Translations under genes and position numbers: made by a program
Shown here: piece after piece, positions 15,632 through 24,592 of the stretch
Layout: each line of letters starts with the position of its first letter
How positions within the stretch are numbered: the stretch's first letter is position 1
From: Sporosarcina sp. E16_8
GTDB taxonomy: Bacteria; Bacillota; Bacilli; Bacillales_A; Planococcaceae
Assembly (NCBI RefSeq): GCF_017347095.1
Contig: NZ_JADPRZ010000022.1
Span: 1 to 52,806, forward strand
Direction of reading: 5' to 3'
DNA: 52,806 nt
Notes under the pieces: generated by a model
What the model was told of the DNA's origin: nothing
Database searches by the model: none
What the model saw: the letters and a program-made list of their open reading frames with translations, nothing else

Positions 15632-18220
15632 TCATACTACTCTATCTTTTTCACGCTCTCTTTCCTCTTCGGATGATGTTGAAGAATCAAATGCATCTAA
15701 CAACTCAACAAACACCGGATTAATTTTCACAACGGCAGAACGACCATAAATATCTTGAAATAAAGCTTCACCACGATCCAATGCTTTTAACGTTTCGATA
15801 TTTGCATTTGTTTTGGGTAGGTTCAAGTAACTTAACATTTCTTCTGCTTCACTAGTTTTACGCAATCCGAAACTAAATTTCATCCCCATATTTGCAACAT
15901 CATTTCCGTGGTCAGAAGCATTTTGGGACCCCTTAATCAAAGTCGTATTATAGAAACGACCCATTCGGACGATAAAGTCCATTAATTCAGCCCCAATTGG
16001 ACTTCTTTCAATTGCACTTGCTTCGTCTTGTAGAATGAACTTATGTGTACCTCTATCGCTTTTAAACATGTATTGCTTTGTCCAAGCGGTGATTGAAATC
16101 ATAATTGCTTCCGATATCTTGTGAATCGTTCTGGCGTTCTTCTTCTCACTAGATGATGGCAAGTTAAGGTTTTGAATCATAAGTACTTGAATCGGTTTGT
16201 CATGTTCTAACACTTTAAAGTTTTGCCCCACTTCCCCAAATAGCAACATGGAGAGTTGATTGCGTTTCAATGTCTCTAGCGTACCTCTCAACCGCTCTAA
16301 TGCTTCATAGCGGCTATTCGACATACTTTCTGGACGACGGTCATACAACTCATGTAAATAGGTTAGAACCCTTCCAATACATGGATCATCTTCATTTGAT
16401 ACTTCTTCAACTGCTTCACTCAAAATATTGTAAGCATCTTCGTTCAAATTAATGTTTGCCAGATACGAAAGAATGTCCATAGTAATGTCTTTCGCTTCCT
16501 CAATACTTGTACTTGTTCTAAATGGGTCAAGTGAACCGGCATCGTCTGGGTCAGAACCAAGCGTCCAAACTTCTATGAACTCTTTCGGAATGAACGGGAG
16601 TCCCTTATCCCATCCTGTTCTATCACCTTTAGGATCTATGATTAACCCTTTGGAGCCAGTAAGTGTTGCAAGATAAATAAACAAATTCATAAAGAAGGAT
16701 TTTCCTCGTCCTGTCATCCCTGCAACGAGAACTGAAATGGAATCTACTACGTTACCCAGCCCATCAAATGCTTTGGCTGCTAAATCTGGCTGGATAAAGA
16801 CTGGCTTTGAAAATTGCGAAGTATGTCCGATATAGAATCCTCGATTATCCCCAATGTTTGTAGTAGCACCGAACATCATTCCAGCTAAAACACCTGGAGC
16901 AACTTCCATCTTATAATCATCGTGATACTTTTTTGAACCGGGAATAGCTTCTAATAAGAAATGAACTTGCTCACCGTAAGGAGCGACAATTTTCAAACCG
17001 TACTTTGATAATTCATTTCTCAACAAACCAACCCTCGTCTTTAATTGTTCTTCAGTTTCAGCAGTTACTTTAAAGACAAACGAAACAGCAAACCCGGGAA
17101 ATCCTGTTTGCTTAAAATAGTTTTCCATTTGAATCGTTCCACTTTGGGAAACATCGACACTCATATCAACATCTTGACCGCCCTTTTGAGCTTCATTACG
17201 TTGGTCTTTGAATTCCAACTTTGCATTACTTAATTTCTTCTTAATTATTTCATTCGGTTGATTTTCCGCACGAATCGAAACGGTTAACGGAAAAGGCATT
17301 CGCAATTGAATCCGGTATAGCCATTCACTACCGGGATGATGCTGAACATCGTCCATATATTCAATCGTTAAATATTGGCAATACAGACTTTCAATCTCAT
17401 TCGCATCAGTAATCCGACTCAACATCAATGTCTTAGGACCAATTTCTTTGATATTCGTATTTTGCACATCAAAGAATTCCTTCTTATTATTACGAATCGC
17501 TTTATATTTCTTTCCCTGCATATCCATCCCTTCAACTTCTTTACCAATTTCATACGAATTACGAAGCTGAACATCCGTATTGTTAATTCTTGTACTGAAA
17601 CTTTTTTCAATAATAAATACTAATTCCTCCGTCGTTACTTTTTGAATCCGTGAACCGAATGAGTTAGCTATTGTTGATTCGATTGACACGGCTTGGCTTT
17701 GAAAAGCTTTAATTTGGATTTCTAAAATGTCATCGGGATACAATCCTACCGCTTGATATAACGGTGAACTGAAGCCTTCAATAAACTTCTTAACGGATGT
17801 AAGGGCATTGATACCAGCATTACCCGAAGCATATTTATTTTTCTCGGGATCTAGTTGAATACCAATATAGTGATGATACTCACTGGACTCATTCAATTCT
17901 CGTTCATTTTCTAAAGCTCTTTTGACTTGATTTATATACTGAATGCCATTTTCTTTCAACGGATAACTTTTCATATTCATTTCATTAATTGTAGCGTTCA
18001 AAATACCTGTAATATTCGTCGGATTAGGAACAACTAAATAATGTAAATCAAGGCCGATGTTTGTTAGAAACGACATCTGTTGTTGAAATGGGATTATTTT
18101 CTCATCCTCTTCTAAGAAGTCATAATTAAATCCATCTATTTTATAATAAGCCCAAACTGTTCCATCATGAGCAAATACTAAATTGTTTTCTATATGCTTA
18201 ACAGGGAACTCGATTTTCAA
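15632..18220 (-). CDS. VirB4/TraE-family conjugation ATPase
   Basis: An 862-residue ATPase that should power assembly and transfer by the type IV secretion channel. The N-terminal half matches the VirB4-type domain. Walker A is AGMTGRGKSFF at about residue 490, and Walker B is KFILQDEASAI at about 735. The length fits the family (about 800-870). The ATG has a ribosome site of moderate strength. It lies directly downstream of the TcpE-like gene, the usual order in TcpA/ConE-type Gram-positive systems. Its stop touches the start region of the lipoprotein gene. Confidence 0.92.
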   Translation of the reverse strand: MKIEFPVKHIENNLVFAHDGTVWAYYKIDGFNYDFLEEDEKIIPFQQQMSFLTNIGLDLHYLVVPNPTNITGILNATINEMNMKSYPLKENGIQYINQVKRALENERELNESSEYHHYIGIQLDPEKNKYASGNAGINALTSVKKFIEGFSSPLYQAVGLYPDDILEIQIKAFQSQAVSIESTIANSFGSRIQKVTTEELVFIIEKSFSTRINNTDVQLRNSYEIGKEVEGMDMQGKKYKAIRNNKKEFFDVQNTNIKEIGPKTLMLSRITDANEIESLYCQYLTIEYMDDVQHHPGSEWLYRIQLRMPFPLTVSIRAENQPNEIIKKKLSNAKLEFKDQRNEAQKGGQDVDMSVDVSQSGTIQMENYFKQTGFPGFAVSFVFKVTAETEEQLKTRVGLLRNELSKYGLKIVAPYGEQVHFLLEAIPGSKKYHDDYKMEVAPGVLAGMMFGATTNIGDNRGFYIGHTSQFSKPVFIQPDLAAKAFDGLGNVVDSISVLVAGMTGRGKSFFMNLFIYLATLTGSKGLIIDPKGDRTGWDKGLPFIPKEFIEVWTLGSDPDDAGSLDPFRTSTSIEEAKDITMDILSYLANINLNEDAYNILSEAVEEVSNEDDPCIGRVLTYLHELYDRRPESMSNSRYEALERLRGTLETLKRNQLSMLLFGEVGQNFKVLEHDKPIQVLMIQNLNLPSSSEKKNARTIHKISEAIMISITAWTKQYMFKSDRGTHKFILQDEASAIERSPIGAELMDFIVRMGRFYNTTLIKGSQNASDHGNDVANMGMKFSFGLRKTSEAEEMLSYLNLPKTNANIETLKALDRGEALFQDIYGRSAVVKINPVFVELLDAFDSSTSSEEEREREKDRVV

Positions 18221-18272
18221 TGTGAACCACTTCCTTATTTTAATGATTAGCTAATTTTTCACCGATTCCATT

Positions 18273-18761
18273 TTATCGTTGAGTAATTCGCGCCATATAT
18301 TCAATTGCATTCTTTCGTTCTTCATCGCTTTCTGATGTAACGGATATATCTTCATTTGTCACTTTCACCGATTCATTAAAGGTAAAGTAGTTATGAAATT
18401 GATAATCCTTTTCTTTATCAACTTCTCTACCTCTATAAACCGAGCTGTCCTTTACCTTTCTTGCTTGATACAAAATAAACGAACGGAAGAAGTTTACGGG
18501 TGATCTACCCTCCGTTCCTACATCTGCAAGTAACCATGCCAATCCTATTGGTATAAGAATTAAGATCCCAACAGGTATCCAATTAATTAACCGCCCAATT
18601 CCCGGGGTAAAATAGATAGTAGACTCCACGATTGCTATCACAAAGAAATACAAAACCGCTTTTAACCGGATAGGCCTGCCTAGTTCTAACCCGAATATTT
18701 GATAGAGCTGACGTTCAAAACGAATGAAGTTATTCAGTACATATAACGGGATCTTGTTTAT
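18273..18761 (-). CDS. TcpE-family conjugal transfer membrane protein, apparent AUA start
   Basis: Two adjacent membrane segments (about residues 37-55 and 62-80), flanked by a conserved-looking LGRPIRLKAVLYF and later NFFRSFILYQARK, match the TcpE family that sits beside VirB4. The short frame beginning with TTG at 18653 would remove the N-terminal conserved part. The frame stays open upstream to an in-frame TGA just before 18761. The only well-placed Shine-Dalgarno (GGAGG, nine bases ahead) points to an ATA codon at 18761-18759. Starting there gives about 162 residues. ATA may be a true rare start, or a base change from ATG. The C-terminal half is charged and cytoplasmic. Confidence 0.72.
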   Translation of the reverse strand: MNKIPLYVLNNFIRFERQLYQIFGLELGRPIRLKAVLYFFVIAIVESTIYFTPGIGRLINWIPVGILILIPIGLAWLLADVGTEGRSPVNFFRSFILYQARKVKDSSVYRGREVDKEKDYQFHNYFTFNESVKVTNEDISVTSESDEERKNAIEYMARITQR

Positions 18762-18799
18762 GTCTTTTCACCTCCAAGCTGTCTATTTCAAAACAAATA

Positions 18800-18833
18800 G
18801 CAAGAGGCGCTCTAGTAGTCGAAGCCCTCTTGC
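18800..18833 (-). terminator. Hairpin between the TcpD-like and TcpE-like genes
   Basis: GCAAGAGG (18800-18807) and CCTCTTGC (18826-18833) are perfect inverted arms. Reading leftward TATTTGTTTT follows. It is another possible terminator or processing hairpin inside the transfer operon. Confidence 0.55.
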
Positions 18834-18848
18834 ATGTATAGCAAAAAA

Positions 18849-19070
18849 TTAGTTACCTAAATTCAATTTCTCAGCAATAAATTCGGATATGTTAATTAAA
18901 ATGTCTGGTTGGACAATGAAGATTCCGATGAACGCAAGGCCGATAACAACACCGATCATTGCAATCCATGCTCTTTTAAATGCTGTCACAATCAACGCAA
19001 CAAAAAGAACGATGAATAATGCCCATTTGATTTCTTGTGAAAACCATGTAAATAATCCTTCTAAACTCAT
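18849..19070 (-). CDS. TcpD-like small two-helix membrane protein
   Basis: A 73-residue protein with two membrane helices (about 15-33 and 36-54). Size, topology and position between the TcpC-like and TcpE-like genes resemble TcpD of Clostridium conjugative plasmids. The ATG at 19070 is chosen because GGGAGG lies eight bases upstream; an upstream GTG at 19079 lacks such a site. The sequence is too short to prove homology. Confidence 0.7.
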   Translation of the reverse strand: MSLEGLFTWFSQEIKWALFIVLFVALIVTAFKRAWIAMIGVVIGLAFIGIFIVQPDILINISEFIAEKLNLGN

Positions 19071-19092
19071 ACAATTCACCTCCCTTTAAAAT

Positions 19093-19119
19093 AAAAAAAT
19101 ACAGACACAATTGTCTGTA
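19093..19119 (-). terminator. Strong intrinsic terminator between TcpC-like and TcpD-like genes
   Basis: TACAGACA (19119-19112 on the minus strand) pairs with TGTCTGTA (19107-19100) around a four-base loop, followed by TTTTTTTATTTT. This is a textbook terminator placed between two co-directional transfer genes that should be co-transcribed. Confidence 0.85.
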
Positions 19120-19131
19120 CCTACATACTGC

Positions 19132-20337
19132 TTATTCATTTTCCGTATCATTTTTATCCACTTGATCGCTTTCAACACCATGATTTTGATCCTGATTATC
19201 TTCCTCGACTTCCATACCTTTTTCAATTTCTGCTTCTGCTTTTTTCTTGTCCTTTAATTCATCAATGTATTGTTTATTGTTTATGAATAACACGGTATAA
19301 CGCATTTCTTTTTCAACCAATACAAGGAAGTAAGTTGATGTAAATTCGATTCCTGTTTTTGGTTCGGCCAACACAACGTCCGTTCTTATAATTTTTTCAC
19401 TCGATTTCTTACCTTCAAATATTTCTATGTTTTTCAAGCTAACAAAACCCATTGTTTTATTAAGACCGTTTTGATGTTTAGGGTCCTCAACGATATAAGT
19501 TAACTTATCTTTTGCGTCGTTTGCATATGCTTCAAAAAAAGTTTCCATGAAGGCACGAATGTTTTGAATGCTTCCATCATTAATCGGTTTCAACCCCTCC
19601 GTTTCAGATTCAATACCTTTACCTACTATCTCTTCATTCATATACGTGAAGCTTGGAAGTTCATAAACTGCGAAACGACTTCCTTCAACGTCATATAAGA
19701 TTGGAACAGATATATATTTTACTGTTTCAATTTTTTCAGGCACAACAGCTTCATTTTCTGTCGCTTTATCATTCTCCTTTTTTTCTTTACCGGTAGGATT
19801 TTCAAAATTTATTTTAACTTGAAAAATGACTCGTGCTCGATTGTCCCCCAAATCTTCAACTTCTTTTAAATGTATATTTTCTCGTAAAATCTTTGAACTC
19901 CACTTCTTATCATCTGTTGCGGCTAGATCACTTAACTTTTCGGGCAAATAATAACTTAACTTCATTTTTCGTTGAGTACGATCTTCATTACCATTATTCC
20001 ATGTGAAGTATTCTGCTACAAAGCCTTTTGAAAACTCTACCCCCTCAGCTGCTAAAGCTTTATTCACCTGTAGGTTATCCGCTTCATTGCCGGCATTCGA
20101 ACTCCCACTGGTTGAAAACACATTTACAAAAACAATAAAAAGCATAAACAAAAAAAGCATCCAGAAAGTAAATGCACCTAGCTTTTTGGCTCGATACCCT
20201 TTCGGTTTGCTTTTCTTTTCAAGCATTCGCATCTCTTTTTTACGTTTTTCATTTTCCAATGACTTTTTCAATACATCCATCGACTTTTTTACAATACCAT
20301 CCTTTTTTCCATTGGATTTCCCTAACTTCTTCCGCAA
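19132..20337 (-). CDS. TcpC-like (VirB8-type) conjugation scaffold protein
   Basis: A 401-residue bitopic protein. It has a long basic cytoplasmic start (residues 1-50), one membrane helix (about 54-74) and an extracellular region with two domains of about 120 residues (about 85-230 and 245-370), then an acidic tail. This is the layout of TcpC, whose two NTF2-like domains build the channel scaffold. The start is TTG at 20337 with AAGGAGG ten bases upstream. Position ahead of the TcpD/E-like and VirB4 genes agrees. Confidence 0.78.
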   Translation of the reverse strand: MRKKLGKSNGKKDGIVKKSMDVLKKSLENEKRKKEMRMLEKKSKPKGYRAKKLGAFTFWMLFLFMLFIVFVNVFSTSGSSNAGNEADNLQVNKALAAEGVEFSKGFVAEYFTWNNGNEDRTQRKMKLSYYLPEKLSDLAATDDKKWSSKILRENIHLKEVEDLGDNRARVIFQVKINFENPTGKEKKENDKATENEAVVPEKIETVKYISVPILYDVEGSRFAVYELPSFTYMNEEIVGKGIESETEGLKPINDGSIQNIRAFMETFFEAYANDAKDKLTYIVEDPKHQNGLNKTMGFVSLKNIEIFEGKKSSEKIIRTDVVLAEPKTGIEFTSTYFLVLVEKEMRYTVLFINNKQYIDELKDKKKAEAEIEKGMEVEEDNQDQNHGVESDQVDKNDTENE

Positions 20338-20386
20338 GTTTTGTGGACCTCCTTCTTGTCTTTTTGTTCAAACTTTACACGACTCT

Positions 20387-20608
20387 TCACATTCTTTTTG
20401 AACTTCCTACCATAATGAAAATAGCGACAATTAATAGCAGCGTAGTAATTGTCCCATATTTAACAAGGGATGATTCATAAAGAGTGCCGATGTGCATTTT
20501 CAGTTCCTCCCACAACGGGACTAAGGTTGGAAACTGTTCTAATAATAGACTACCGACAACAGCGACTAAGAATATCATTAGGATGATTCCGATAATTGTT
20601 TTAAACAC
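20387..20608 (-). CDS. Small two-helix membrane protein of the transfer operon
   Basis: From the GTG at 20608 (GGGAGG seven bases upstream) the 73-residue product has hydrophobic segments at about 3-22 and 48-66, joined by a soluble loop. No family is recognised. A longer reading to 20644 lacks a ribosome site. It lies 49 bases upstream of the TcpC-like gene and is probably a minor channel component. Confidence 0.62.
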   Translation of the reverse strand: MFKTIIGIILMIFLVAVVGSLLLEQFPTLVPLWEELKMHIGTLYESSLVKYGTITTLLLIVAIFIMVGSSKRM

Positions 20609-20671
20609 GAATTCACCTCCCTTCAAGGAATTGCACGATGACATCCCCTTTTATTAATATGAATAGTTAAC

Positions 20672-21367
20672 CTATCTTTTAGGGGAGCTTGATCTATTTA
20701 GACTCTTTGCGATTAACGAAGCCCAAAATATCATACTTATGAAACGACCAAAACGACTCAATTTCCTTGGTAGTCCTTCTTGATTGTTAAAACGTTTATT
20801 TCGCTTAGTAGCATCTGGCTGGATATAGCTTGAATGCTCTTTTTTAAATAGTTTGATAGCGTCCTCTTCTGTTCTTGCTCGCCCTTTCTTCATATACTCA
20901 ATCATTTTCATCAACTTCTCTTTTGAATGATACAAAGGCATTAAAGTAGATTTAGTCATTAACGCATTTTCTACCGTCTTAATATTTGTTTGAAGCGCTG
21001 CTATATTTTGCTCAAAGAAAAGTGATGTTTCATTTGCTCCTGCTCTGGATTTGTTATATTTCCTAACAATAAAGTTGTAGGCGTAAATGAACAAAACAAT
21101 TACCGCAGTATAAATTGCTGTATAGAACAGAAAAACAGGTGTGTAGATGAAAATAAATAGATCCACACCATTCCGAATATAATTAACAAGCACCATAAAA
21201 ATCGGCACCCATATGAAAAGGTATTTTACCGTTTTACGTACTGTTTCTTTACTTACGGTCCTTTCATCCATTGGATTCTTATAAGCTGTTTCCAATTCTA
21301 CTAATTCATTTTCTAACATTTCTTTTAGTATCACAGTTCTATAGGTTTCTTCTATATTCAGTAGCAC
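20672..21367 (-). CDS. Two-helix membrane protein of the transfer operon
   Basis: A 231-residue protein with hydrophobic segments at about 48-66 and 74-97. A helical, basic cytoplasmic region with a possible coiled coil (about 115-165) and an arginine-rich end follow. The start is GTG with AAAGGAG seven bases upstream. I recognise no family. Its place among channel genes suggests an accessory membrane role. Confidence 0.6.
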   Translation of the reverse strand: MLLNIEETYRTVILKEMLENELVELETAYKNPMDERTVSKETVRKTVKYLFIWVPIFMVLVNYIRNGVDLFIFIYTPVFLFYTAIYTAVIVLFIYAYNFIVRKYNKSRAGANETSLFFEQNIAALQTNIKTVENALMTKSTLMPLYHSKEKLMKMIEYMKKGRARTEEDAIKLFKKEHSSYIQPDATKRNKRFNNQEGLPRKLSRFGRFISMIFWASLIAKSLNRSSSPKR

Positions 21368-21385
21368 AAGATTACTCCTTTCAAT

Positions 21386-21829
21386 TTAAATTGATAATAA
21401 TGATACTCTGAAACGCGCTTTCAATCCTTCTAATTTTACTTCTGGCATTTCTACACAGTAATAATCTGTTCCGCGATGCTCAATCCTACAGAGCTTGTAA
21501 TAGCCCCCTTCTTTCATTTCTAAATCCTCCTGCCAAAGATCAAGAAAAGTACCACTTGTTAATTCAAAGCTATTTAATTCATACCTGGCCCTACTGTTTT
21601 TTCGTAAATAGCCTTCAATTTGAATTTCCTTACTCAAATCAACAATTGATGTATATGCTTCTTCAAGTCCTAATTTAGCTTTATACAGCGTGAAATACCT
21701 TTGCACATCTTCCGAATTTAAATCGAAAATATTTATGTTATCCATCAGTTCATCCATTTCCTTCAAAAGTCGTTTTATTGTACTACCTGCTTTGCGGTAA
21801 CTTTCTACGGTATCTTCTACTAATTTCAT
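21386..21829 (-). CDS. Hypothetical soluble protein of the transfer operon
   Basis: A 147-residue protein with a helical N-terminal half (about 1-80) and a beta-rich C-terminal part. No membrane segment and no known motif is seen. The ATG has GGGGAA upstream. It ends 19 bases before the next gene. Function unknown. Confidence 0.58.
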   Translation of the reverse strand: MKLVEDTVESYRKAGSTIKRLLKEMDELMDNINIFDLNSEDVQRYFTLYKAKLGLEEAYTSIVDLSKEIQIEGYLRKNSRARYELNSFELTSGTFLDLWQEDLEMKEGGYYKLCRIEHRGTDYYCVEMPEVKLEGLKARFRVSLLSI

Positions 21830-21844
21830 TTAAAAATTCCCCTC

Positions 21845-22219
21845 CTATTTATTCGCAATCATTAAGATGAACTCCCTAAATTCAATAACTGAGTGGAACC
21901 CTAATGCCTCTCTAATTTTCTTTTTTGTTACACCTTCTTCAAGCAGCGTTCGTATTTCTTGAGTTGTAATCTCTAGTTTCTTTTCCAGAATTGCTTCGAT
22001 GTTCGTATCTGTATGCCATAGCTCGTCACCTACGCTCCGCATTTTTTTATAGTTGGGACAGCCACCACAAATTGTTTCGACAAGTGCCTTGATTTGTGAG
22101 CTATCTCCCGTCATCACTAAACCTCTATATTCACAGGAGTCACACACTCTCAGCGTTTCAGATACTTTTAAAAACTTTTCCTTTTTGCGTTTACGTAATT
22201 CTTCTTTTGTCCTACCCAT
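21845..22219 (-). CDS. Small protein with CxxC zinc-binding pairs and helix-turn-helix-like end
   Basis: A 124-residue protein. Two Cys pairs, CDSC (about 26-29) and CGGC (about 51-54), can bind zinc. The last 45 residues (EIRTLLEEGVTKKKIREALG) resemble a helix-turn-helix. GGAGGTG precedes the ATG. It follows the ParM/ParR-like genes and may regulate the segregation or transfer genes. No family name is certain. Confidence 0.6.
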   Translation of the reverse strand: MGRTKEELRKRKKEKFLKVSETLRVCDSCEYRGLVMTGDSSQIKALVETICGGCPNYKKMRSVGDELWHTDTNIEAILEKKLEITTQEIRTLLEEGVTKKKIREALGFHSVIEFREFILMIANK

Positions 22220-22237
22220 TTCAACACCTCCCTTTAA

Positions 22238-22606
22238 TTAATCAAAATTAACACCAAAAGACGATAGCATCGCACTCGCGCTATCGTCAATCGCCTGTTC
22301 ATTCATTTTATTGTCTTCAGGTTTGTTTACTTCTTCATTTTTAATTGCTACAGCATTCCCTATCTTCACTAGCAACTCTTGATATTGCAATTCTTGATTT
22401 TCTTTTAATGACTTCATTTCAGCCAAAAGATCTTGGATTCCTTGCTCCGTTTTCTTTCCTTCCGACATCGTACGAAAGGCGAACCTCAGCATCTGCCGAA
22501 TTGTTTCACTTCGTTTATTATCCGGGACTTGTTGAAGTAATTTATAAATTTCTTTATCCTCTTCTTGCAAACGAAAGCTATATCGCTTCTCCCAATTTAC
22601 ACTCAT
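22238..22606 (-). CDS. ParR-like DNA-binding adaptor for the actin-like protein
   Basis: A 122-residue protein. Its first 50 residues (YSFRLQEEDKEIYKLLQ, then RSETIRQMLRFAF) fit a ribbon-helix-helix fold, followed by a coiled coil and an acidic disordered tail. It starts within a few bases of the end of the ParM-like gene, the usual ParM-ParR arrangement. ParR binds a centromere-like site and couples it to the actin filament. The centromere repeats were not found by eye. Confidence 0.72.
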   Translation of the reverse strand: MSVNWEKRYSFRLQEEDKEIYKLLQQVPDNKRSETIRQMLRFAFRTMSEGKKTEQGIQDLLAEMKSLKENQELQYQELLVKIGNAVAIKNEEVNKPEDNKMNEQAIDDSASAMLSSFGVNFD

Positions 22607-22607
22607 A

Positions 22608-23669
22608 TCAAATCACTGAATTTCGACGCTCTAATTGTTCAAATACTGATTTTCCTAATCTTAAATAACCGATGGTGTTTGCAAACTGGCTTTCAGTAAT
22701 CTTCACCAATCGATTATCAAAGTGGTGCTGGATGAATGGTTCAAAGAGTTCTCCGCCACCACCGGCTAAGAATATCGCATCAAATAGATCAGATTCTTCA
22801 GCCCATACATTTTTTAATCGGTCAACAATATTCGTAGCAATGGATTTCTTACTCGACTGAATGATATTGCTGAAATCAATTTTATTTCCTTTGTAAGTCA
22901 ATTGTTCGTCTTTTAATATTCGGGAAATGTAATGTTCACTTAAATCCGCACCACCTGTTTTTGTTTTATAAGCTTGACGGATATCCCTATATAGATTGTT
23001 TACACCGTCATCCACAGTTCCAGATAACTTTGCTTTAGGAACAAATGAACCATTCTGTTGAATCTCGACTACAACAAAGTCCGTTGTCCTAAATCCGATA
23101 TCAACCAATCCGATAAGCGTTCCTTGATTCATTAGATGAGGATAGGTATATTTTCCATCATGATTAATCAATGCTGAAAAGATAGCTGATGCACCTTGTG
23201 GAAACACTAAGGCTCGTTCAATATTTACTTGTTTAGCGCCATCTTTTAGTGAACCTGATTTCCATTCAATTTGGGATTGGATCCCCGTAATAGACGTTTG
23301 AAAATCCTTTGCCTGTGCTTGGTAGAAATCCAATGGAAGTCCCGTTGACAAATTCACCGAACCCCCTCTTCCGTCGGTGACAAGTTGAATAGCCGTATTA
23401 AGTAGAATGTGTGTGTACATATGATTAAAGCGTTCACGTTCAAAGATACGAGATAAAGAACGTGATCCATTTGCTAGTTCTCCCACAAAATAATCTTCAC
23501 CTTTGATTGATACATGTATATTCGCTAAGTCATTTGGCGTATCTCCGAGGATATTTGTAATTCCCCTGTCGTATCCTTTCCCAACCAACGAAGGAAATAT
23601 TATTCTCTTTCCTGATGATGAAATCGCTTTGACGTAGCCATAACCTAAATCCACTGCAACGTTTTCCAA
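22608..23669 (-). CDS. ParM/StbA-type actin-like segregation ATPase
   Basis: A 353-residue actin-fold protein. Phosphate-1 motif VDLGYGYVK (about 6-14), phosphate-2 motif LVDIGFRTTDFV (about 183-194) and the adenosine motif IFLAGGGGELF (about 295-305) are all present. Such proteins polymerise to push replicated plasmid copies apart. The start is TTG with GGAGG seven bases upstream. Together with the ParR-like gene it implies that the ICE spends time as a replicating circle. Confidence 0.85.
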   Translation of the reverse strand: MENVAVDLGYGYVKAISSSGKRIIFPSLVGKGYDRGITNILGDTPNDLANIHVSIKGEDYFVGELANGSRSLSRIFERERFNHMYTHILLNTAIQLVTDGRGGSVNLSTGLPLDFYQAQAKDFQTSITGIQSQIEWKSGSLKDGAKQVNIERALVFPQGASAIFSALINHDGKYTYPHLMNQGTLIGLVDIGFRTTDFVVVEIQQNGSFVPKAKLSGTVDDGVNNLYRDIRQAYKTKTGGADLSEHYISRILKDEQLTYKGNKIDFSNIIQSSKKSIATNIVDRLKNVWAEESDLFDAIFLAGGGGELFEPFIQHHFDNRLVKITESQFANTIGYLRLGKSVFEQLERRNSVI

Positions 23670-23688
23670 TTTTTGACCTCCTATAAAT

Positions 23689-24141
23689 TCAAATTACTTT
23701 TTTAAGTACAACCCAACCTATCGCTATAACAAGCAACAGTCTCGTGATTCTGTCTATCCACATAAAACTGAATGATGGAATTGCAATCCCGACAGATTTA
23801 GCTGACGGATAGAAGAGTTTCACTTTTCCGGTTAACATGTCTCCTGCAATATGGGCAAGTATCCCTGCACTTACTGACAAAGCCACCCATAATTCTGTAA
23901 ACGGGTATATAAAAATCCCTGCTAATAACGTAAATAGCAGGGAGTGTGTAAAAGTCCGATGACCAAATATAGAATTAAGTGGTATAGCTATAAAGAAGAA
24001 CAACTTTCCAAACTTAGATTTCGGTTCATCAAGATCCGGTAGAACACCTGCAATTCCTCCTACCACCGCTCCTCGCCAATCACCCCCTGTAACTGTATAT
24101 CCGGCTACCATTCCCGATAAAGCGTGTGTGGACCACTCCAT
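23689..24141 (-). CDS. YdjM-family membrane-bound metal-dependent hydrolase
   Basis: A 150-residue protein with several hydrophobic segments. Metal-ligand motifs are typical of the YdjM family (PF04307): THALSG near the start, LPDLDEP, GHRTFTHSLLF and HIAGDMLT. Family members are inner-membrane proteins of poorly known role, often SOS-linked in enterobacteria. It heads the segregation and transfer block, 20 bases ahead of the ParM-like gene. A biochemical function cannot be stated. Confidence 0.8.
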   Translation of the reverse strand: MEWSTHALSGMVAGYTVTGGDWRGAVVGGIAGVLPDLDEPKSKFGKLFFFIAIPLNSIFGHRTFTHSLLFTLLAGIFIYPFTELWVALSVSAGILAHIAGDMLTGKVKLFYPSAKSVGIAIPSFSFMWIDRITRLLLVIAIGWVVLKKVI

Positions 24142-24592
24142 GAATCAACCTCGATTCTAAATTATCGTTTACCTCTTTCATTTTTTCATATCCCAATTTA
24201 TATCCCCTTCCTTCCTATTAATGATTTTGTTCCTCTTAAAAACAACCAAAATATTTCGATTGCTTTTGACAGGTACAAAAGTTTTTACGATTCACATATT
24301 CCCGTTCAGTTGTGTTGTATAAAATACTACTTAAGGGAAATTGAAGAGTGAAACATGGGATTTTTGCAACAAAAAAAACACTGAAATAATCAGCGTTTTT
24401 TGGTTATTACTTTATCTTGCTTCTTAAACAACACTCTTCAACTAAACTGCCGCGATAGTACACTAATTTCTTCCTCTGCACTAACATAATTTCCTAATAA
24501 TAAAACCAAGACTTTAATAATAAGAAAACAAGGCAAGCTCACTAGGATTACTTAATTCAGTGTCCTATCAAAATCGTTCAAAGTAAAATTTA
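24142..24592. other. Gap between the zinc-ribbon gene and the segregation block
   Basis: About 450 bases holding a terminator (24371-24396) and a probable leader for the 23.7-24.1 kb gene. A 38-codon frame starting TTG near 24196 has a GGAAGGGG site but overlaps the YdjM-like start and is not called. No convincing promoter elements were found. Confidence 0.4.
24371..24396 (-). terminator. Intrinsic terminator upstream of the segregation block
   Basis: Reading leftward, ACGCTGA pairs with TCAGTGT around a five-base loop, followed by seven or more T. A-rich sequence on the other side makes it active in both directions. It would separate the zinc-ribbon gene from the transfer block. Confidence 0.7.
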
